Shown in pieces: positions 47,769 to 51,974 of a DNA stretch of 51,974 nt. Position 1 is the stretch's first letter, and every line of letters begins with the position of its first letter. The stretch is from the NCBI GenBank assembly GCA_026395055.1, contig JAPLZK010000004.1, positions 157,458 to 209,431 on the forward strand, given 5' to 3'. Position numbers and translations under genes: made by a program. The notes beneath the pieces are model-generated. The model was not told where the DNA came from. It saw nothing but the letters and a program-made list of their open reading frames with translations, and ran no database searches. This DNA comes from Candidatus Uhrbacteria bacterium (GTDB lineage: Bacteria; Patescibacteriota; Patescibacteriia; UBA9934; GWF2-40-263).

Positions 47769-49523
47769 CATAAGTATATGACACAAGAACAACTAGAACA
47801 TCGACGACACTCTTTGGCGCACCTTCTTGCTGCGGCCGTTATGGAACTTTGGCCAGACACAAAGCGAACCATTGGTCCAGCCATTGATGATGGGTTTTAT
47901 TTCGATTTTGAATTTTCAAAATCGATTACAGAAGAAGATTTTCCTGCGATCGAAAAAAAGATGCGCGAGCTCATGCCTTCATGGACCTCGTTTGAGAGAC
48001 ATGAGTTATCGCCAGACGATGCGAAGAAAGAATATCCAGGGAACCCATACAAGGCAGAATTGATCGACCAATTTTCTGGTGAAGGACAAACACTCACGTT
48101 CTATAAGTCAGGAAACTACTGGGATCTTTGTCGTGGGGGACATGATGAAGGGGTGAACGGAATTGATCCGGAATCCTTCAAGCTTTCGAAAGTTGCGGGT
48201 GCGTACTGGCGCGGAGATGAAAAGAATCCCATGTTGACGCGTATCTACGGACTCGCGTTTGAAACAAAAGAACAACTCGAAGCGCATCTTGTGATGCTTG
48301 AAGAAGCAAAGAAACGCGATCACCGCAAACTCGGTGCCGAGCTCGAACTGTTCGCGTATTCTCCACTCGTCGGTTCTGGTCTCCCCATGTTTACGCCTCG
48401 AGGTACGGCGATGCGCGAATCTCTCACAGGATTTGTGACCGCACTTATGAAGCCGCACAAATATTCTCGTGTGTGGATTCCGCACATCGCAAAGTCGGAC
48501 TTGTATAAAACTTCTGGTCACTGGGATAAGTTTGCAGATGATATCTTTCATGTCTCAAGCAAGAAGACAGACGATCAGTTTGTTTTGAAACCAATGAACT
48601 GTCCGCACCATACGCAAATTTATGCGTCCAAGATGCGTAGCTATCGTGATCTTCCACTTCGCTTTGCAGAAGCAACGACGGTGTATCGTGACGAGAACAC
48701 CGGACAACTTCAAGGTTTGACTCGTGTGCGATCGATCACGCAAGATGATGCGCACGTTTTTGCTCGTCCAGATCAAGTGAAAGAAGAAGTTCTAAAGATC
48801 TACGACATCATCACAAAATTCTACGTTGCGTTCGGCATGCCACTTCGCATTCGTCTTTCTGTGGACGATCCAGAGCATCCAGAAAAGTATCTTGGAGGAA
48901 AAGATGTTTGGGTGATGGCGGTCGCCTCTTTGAAAGACATGTTGACCGAGCTTGGAAAAGAGTTTGAACTTGGAGTTGGTGAAGCGGCGTTCTATGGACC
49001 AAAAATCGATTTCATTGCAACCGATGCGATTGGTCGCGATTGGCAGCTTGCAACCGTTCAATTAGACTTCAACCTCCCAGAACGTTTCGAACTTGAATTC
49101 CACGACGCAGACGGGCAAATCAAGCGCCCTGTGATGATTCACCGCGCCATTCTCGGATCTGTGGAGCGATTTATGGGTGTTCTCATTGAACACTACGCCG
49201 GCGCCTTCCCATTCTGGCTCGCACCCGCGCAAGTGCGTATTGCAACCGTGAGCGAAGCATTCATTCCGTTTGCGACAACGATTCTCGATCAGCTTGTTGA
49301 TGCCGGTATTCGCGCGGAACTCGATGACTCAAACGAGAAAGTGGGAAAGAAGATTCGTGAAGCCGCAACCATGAAAGTGCCATGGACGATTGTCATCGGA
49401 CAAAAGGAAGTGGATGGGGGAGACTTTAAGGTAAATGTTTTCGGTCAGACAGAGGATGTTATGATTCCGGCAAGCGAGCTTGTTGCAAAGGCAATCGAGG
49501 CGTCTCGATATCCGATTGTGTAA
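47763..49523 (+). CDS. thrS: Threonyl-tRNA synthetase lacking the TGS domain
   Basis: About 586 residues from ATG 47763, or 581 from ATG 47778; further upstream is repeat DNA. It starts almost at once with EHRRHSLAHLLAAAV, the HxxxH of the editing (SAD) domain, so the N-terminal TGS domain of normal bacterial ThrRS is absent. The editing domain's second zinc-site motif is DLCRGGHDEG. The catalytic core has motif 1 near GTAMRESL, motif 2 as RFAEATTVYRDENTGQLQGLTRVR with zinc-ligand Cys in MNCPHH, and motif 3 as HRAILGSVERFMGVLIEHYAG. The C-terminal anticodon domain is complete. It is controlled by a T-box and ends at a long terminator. Confidence 0.96.
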   Translation: MTHKYMTQEQLEHRRHSLAHLLAAAVMELWPDTKRTIGPAIDDGFYFDFEFSKSITEEDFPAIEKKMRELMPSWTSFERHELSPDDAKKEYPGNPYKAELIDQFSGEGQTLTFYKSGNYWDLCRGGHDEGVNGIDPESFKLSKVAGAYWRGDEKNPMLTRIYGLAFETKEQLEAHLVMLEEAKKRDHRKLGAELELFAYSPLVGSGLPMFTPRGTAMRESLTGFVTALMKPHKYSRVWIPHIAKSDLYKTSGHWDKFADDIFHVSSKKTDDQFVLKPMNCPHHTQIYASKMRSYRDLPLRFAEATTVYRDENTGQLQGLTRVRSITQDDAHVFARPDQVKEEVLKIYDIITKFYVAFGMPLRIRLSVDDPEHPEKYLGGKDVWVMAVASLKDMLTELGKEFELGVGEAAFYGPKIDFIATDAIGRDWQLATVQLDFNLPERFELEFHDADGQIKRPVMIHRAILGSVERFMGVLIEHYAGAFPFWLAPAQVRIATVSEAFIPFATTILDQLVDAGIRAELDDSNEKVGKKIREAATMKVPWTIVIGQKEVDGGDFKVNVFGQTEDVMIPASELVAKAIEASRYPIV

Positions 49524-49526
49524 TCT

Positions 49527-49566
49527 AATAATAAAACACACTCCTCACGGAGTGTGTTTTATTATT
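49527..49566. terminator. Bidirectional terminator between thrS and the convergent gene
   Basis: Eighteen-base perfect arms (AATAATAAAACACACTCC and its complement) with a TCAC loop. Confidence 0.9.
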
Positions 49567-49569
49567 GTC

Positions 49570-51966
49570 TTATCGAGGAATGTCCATTCCTGCATGTGGA
49601 ATCTTTCTATCTTCTGCCTGACTCTTCTTGGCAAGTGAGACATCAGACGTGTTGTGAATGCGAGTATTATTCGCTTCTTCCACGAATCGATTTAAGGCTT
49701 CACGTGTTGCGGCGGCGTCTCCGTTGATACGTGCCCAGACTCCTGGGTTCTCAATGAACTTATAAAGTGCTTGTGCCGTTGGATATTTTTTAAGGATTCC
49801 TTTTGGAACACCCATGGTCAAGAGGGAGTGTTTAGAAGCATCTGGCCCCATACTCTTATCAAGGGCTGCCCATGCGCCACTGAGTTGGTCAGCGCCGGAT
49901 TGGTTCCACCACTCAGATTCATCTCCTGCGTTTCTTAATGTGTCTTTAATGTTTTCGATGCGCTCTTCAATAACTTGTCTTGGGCTGCCATTATAAAGCC
50001 ATCCGGATTTTTTCTCAGCTGCCTCAAGCTGAGACAATTCTGTTCTGAGAGCTTCTGTGTGTGTTGCATCCATTTGCTGTGTTGGAAATTGGTCGTAGTT
50101 TACTCTGACAGATTCTTGAGCGGTTTGAGCTTCAGGAGCTTGTTCAGATCTTGCTACTGGATGTTCACCACCCGCAGCCCATTCGCCAAATCCTTCCATG
50201 GCACCATGTCTGCTCTTTGGAGCAACAACCGGCATTTCACGGACAAAGTTGGTTTGGTCTGCCGTGTCCGCAGGGGTAATAGCGTCCATTTCACGCGCGT
50301 GGGTTTCTGGAATTGGTGGTGGTTCGTCTGCAGCACCTTCACGTGCAGCTTTATTTGCTGCTTGATCACGTGCCGCACCCGCTTCTGCCATACGAGCCAT
50401 CATGTCTGATGCGGATTCTAATCCGCCACGTTTCATTTTTACTTGACGTGTTGCTTCCATGGTTGCTGGTTCCGCGAAGCCTGCTTCCTCTTCATTGTCA
50501 TCACCTGCACCAAAACGTGAATCGAGGAGACCTTCCTCTTCATCATCTGCGAGTGCTGGTTTTCTTTCTGGGACGTTTAGTCTTCCTGCTTCAAGATCTG
50601 CCTTAAATTCTTTTATGATGGCAAGACCTGCGGGAGAAACGGATTTACTCTTGAGAGCAGAAGCGACATACGTTGCAACGAGTTCTGGATTCTGACGGTT
50701 CATGGTTGCAAGGTCCATGTATAACTCTGTTGTTGCTCCAACAACCTTCATGTCGGGCTCAAGATTGATTTCGATTCCGGCTTCTTTCAATCGGTCGTTT
50801 TCTTGTTGTGCAGATTCAATTTGTCCTTTGACTTGGCCAAGATAGGCTTCTAGTTCTTTTCGGCTTGCGTCTATCTTTGCGTAATCTGAATCAACATTCG
50901 CTCCGCCTGCGGCTAATTTTTCAAGGGAGCGCATGGATTCTGTAACCTGACTGAGGGTGTATGTTGTGTCATCTGCAACTTTGCCCCAGTAACTCTTTTT
51001 TGCGCGTGAACGTGCGCGAGCTTTTCCGCGTTCTAAAAGTTGTTTTGCAACACCGTCATCCATGGCTTTTTGCGCGGCTGCTTCAATGGTTTGTAAATTT
51101 TGTACGCGCTCTAAGGTTGGCATGATGGCACGGTGGCGATCATACTCGTTGCGTGCGGTATTCCATGCGAGCTGGTCGTTTCCTTTATCTGCCTTTGACA
51201 TGATACCTTCCAGTTCTTTTAATCGAGCTTGAACAGCGCCCACACCTTGTTCATAAACAGGTTCTGGGAGAATAGTTACAAATCCTTCCACCTGGTCTGC
51301 GCGAACTTGTTTTTCTGCTTCAGACGCATTTGGGTTTAAACGTTCTTGTAAGGCAGAGATCTGTTTTTCTGCCGCATAAATATCAGCCTGTGCGTCTTTG
51401 AAGGCTTGTTCGTCTCCGGATTTTTCTGCGGTTCGAGCTAATTCTGTTGCTTGGCGTTTTGTACTTTCAAGTTGAAGAAGACTTTGTTCTGTGGATGCTT
51501 GTCGTACTTCAGGGTGTTGTTCTAATTTTGAACGCAATAAAGTTCCCAACGCTTCATTTGGGTTCTTTTGGGACTTTAATGCTTCACTTACAAGTCCGAG
51601 AGGATTTGATTCAATGGCTCTTAACGATGCAGAACGCGCTTCTGCGGAAAGACTTGGCATGGTTCCTAAAATAGCTTTTGCCATGGCGTCGATACTTCCT
51701 GCGAGTTCGTTGAAGGATTTTGCGGCGTCTAATCGTGCGCTCGATTCTTTTGGATCTGCGGCGCGAAGACGTGTTTCACCATCTGCTCCAATGCGAGCGT
51801 ATGTTTGTGTTGATTCAGATTGTCCAACAAAAATTTCTTCTCTTTTGGAACCATCAACGGCTTTCACTTCACGCATTTTTCCAATGTCATGACCAACATC
51901 TGTTTTTTCGACAATAAGATCCACGTCTTGTTCTTGGGTTTTTTCTGACTCAGATCCAAAAGCCAT
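49570..51966 (-). CDS. Large soluble helical protein of unknown function
   Basis: 798 residues, no family recognised and no membrane segment or signal peptide. Residues about 1-75 hold an acidic tail and beta pattern; about 80-470 is almost entirely helical with coiled-coil character (AADPKESSARLDAAKSFNEL, QASTEQSLLQLESTKRQATE, LSQVTESMRSLEKLAAGG). Then comes an acidic, Pro/Ala-rich, probably disordered linker (about 470-640), and a C-terminal helical domain of about 150 residues (GWLYNGSPRQVIEERIENIK ... KKYPTAQALYKFIENPGVWA). It could be a scaffold for a surface or secretion system, as the plan suggests; this is a guess from layout. The ATG at 51966 is preceded by AGAAGA. Confidence 0.6.
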   Translation of the reverse strand: MAFGSESEKTQEQDVDLIVEKTDVGHDIGKMREVKAVDGSKREEIFVGQSESTQTYARIGADGETRLRAADPKESSARLDAAKSFNELAGSIDAMAKAILGTMPSLSAEARSASLRAIESNPLGLVSEALKSQKNPNEALGTLLRSKLEQHPEVRQASTEQSLLQLESTKRQATELARTAEKSGDEQAFKDAQADIYAAEKQISALQERLNPNASEAEKQVRADQVEGFVTILPEPVYEQGVGAVQARLKELEGIMSKADKGNDQLAWNTARNEYDRHRAIMPTLERVQNLQTIEAAAQKAMDDGVAKQLLERGKARARSRAKKSYWGKVADDTTYTLSQVTESMRSLEKLAAGGANVDSDYAKIDASRKELEAYLGQVKGQIESAQQENDRLKEAGIEINLEPDMKVVGATTELYMDLATMNRQNPELVATYVASALKSKSVSPAGLAIIKEFKADLEAGRLNVPERKPALADDEEEGLLDSRFGAGDDNEEEAGFAEPATMEATRQVKMKRGGLESASDMMARMAEAGAARDQAANKAAREGAADEPPPIPETHAREMDAITPADTADQTNFVREMPVVAPKSRHGAMEGFGEWAAGGEHPVARSEQAPEAQTAQESVRVNYDQFPTQQMDATHTEALRTELSQLEAAEKKSGWLYNGSPRQVIEERIENIKDTLRNAGDESEWWNQSGADQLSGAWAALDKSMGPDASKHSLLTMGVPKGILKKYPTAQALYKFIENPGVWARINGDAAATREALNRFVEEANNTRIHNTSDVSLAKKSQAEDRKIPHAGMDIPR

Positions 51967-51974
51967 TTCTTCTG

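Overview
The window looks like a chromosomal piece of a Patescibacteria (Candidate Phyla Radiation, CPR) bacterium, probably of the Parcubacteria/Paceibacteria side. This rests on gene content and style: compact versions of housekeeping enzymes (a 313-residue MetK, a ThrRS without its TGS domain), two TrbC/VirB2-type membrane proteins with hydrolase tails, a LemA-HtpX-Clp block, a baseplate-J-like membrane protein, an ORF6N protein, and short palindromic repeats between genes. TGA is a normal stop, so genetic code 11 applies. No rRNA or CRISPR array was seen; there is one tRNA-like gene.

Layout. 1-2.1 kb: a MoxR-type ATPase (cut by the left edge) overlapping a VWA-domain protein. 2.2-13.4 kb, all minus strand: lemA, htpX, a Clp AAA+ ATPase, two membrane proteins, a DsbA-like thioredoxin-fold protein, two paralogous secreted TrbC-like proteins ending in different wall-hydrolase-like domains, and radA. 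This reads as an envelope and cell-wall module with its quality control. 13.5-19.4 kb, plus strand: phosphohexomutase, tyrS, a HIT protein, then archaeal-type asnS and aspS. 19.4-21.5 kb: three small genes (hypothetical, methyltransferase, Cys-rich acidic protein). 21.6-27.2 kb: a type III restriction-modification locus (mod, two membrane zinc-ribbon genes, res). 27.4-28.6 kb: metK on the minus strand behind a SAM-I riboswitch and terminator. 28.6-32.1 kb: SppA-like peptidase, a DUF2779 nuclease-like protein, GIY-YIG protein, a 21-residue Lys-rich peptide and a YgjP-like metallopeptidase. 32.8-38.3 kb: rseP, pheS, an ORF6N gene inserted between pheS and pheT, pheT, and a small membrane protein. 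38.3-42.4 kb, minus strand: a HAD-PurB fusion, four small lipoproteins and an unusual tRNA with a terminator-bearing leader. 42.6-49.5 kb, plus strand: dnaE, the baseplate-J-like protein, and thrS behind a T-box riboswitch. 49.6-52 kb: a 798-residue protein of unknown function.

The strongest unusual signals are as follows. (1) A tRNA-like gene sits behind its own promoter and an intrinsic terminator, and the short leader carries 21 bases perfectly complementary to that tRNA's D/anticodon arm. (2) A T-box riboswitch with specifier ACA precedes thrS. (3) The two TrbC-like/wall-hydrolase fusions lie next to a DsbA-like gene. (4) A HAD phosphatase is fused to adenylosuccinate lyase. (5) The ORF6N gene carries a 27-base palindrome that recurs twice just downstream. 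(6) Two membrane zinc-ribbon genes are nested inside a type III R-M locus. (7) Palindromes lie in frame inside radA and dnaE. All functions are read from sequence by eye; nothing was searched or folded by software.
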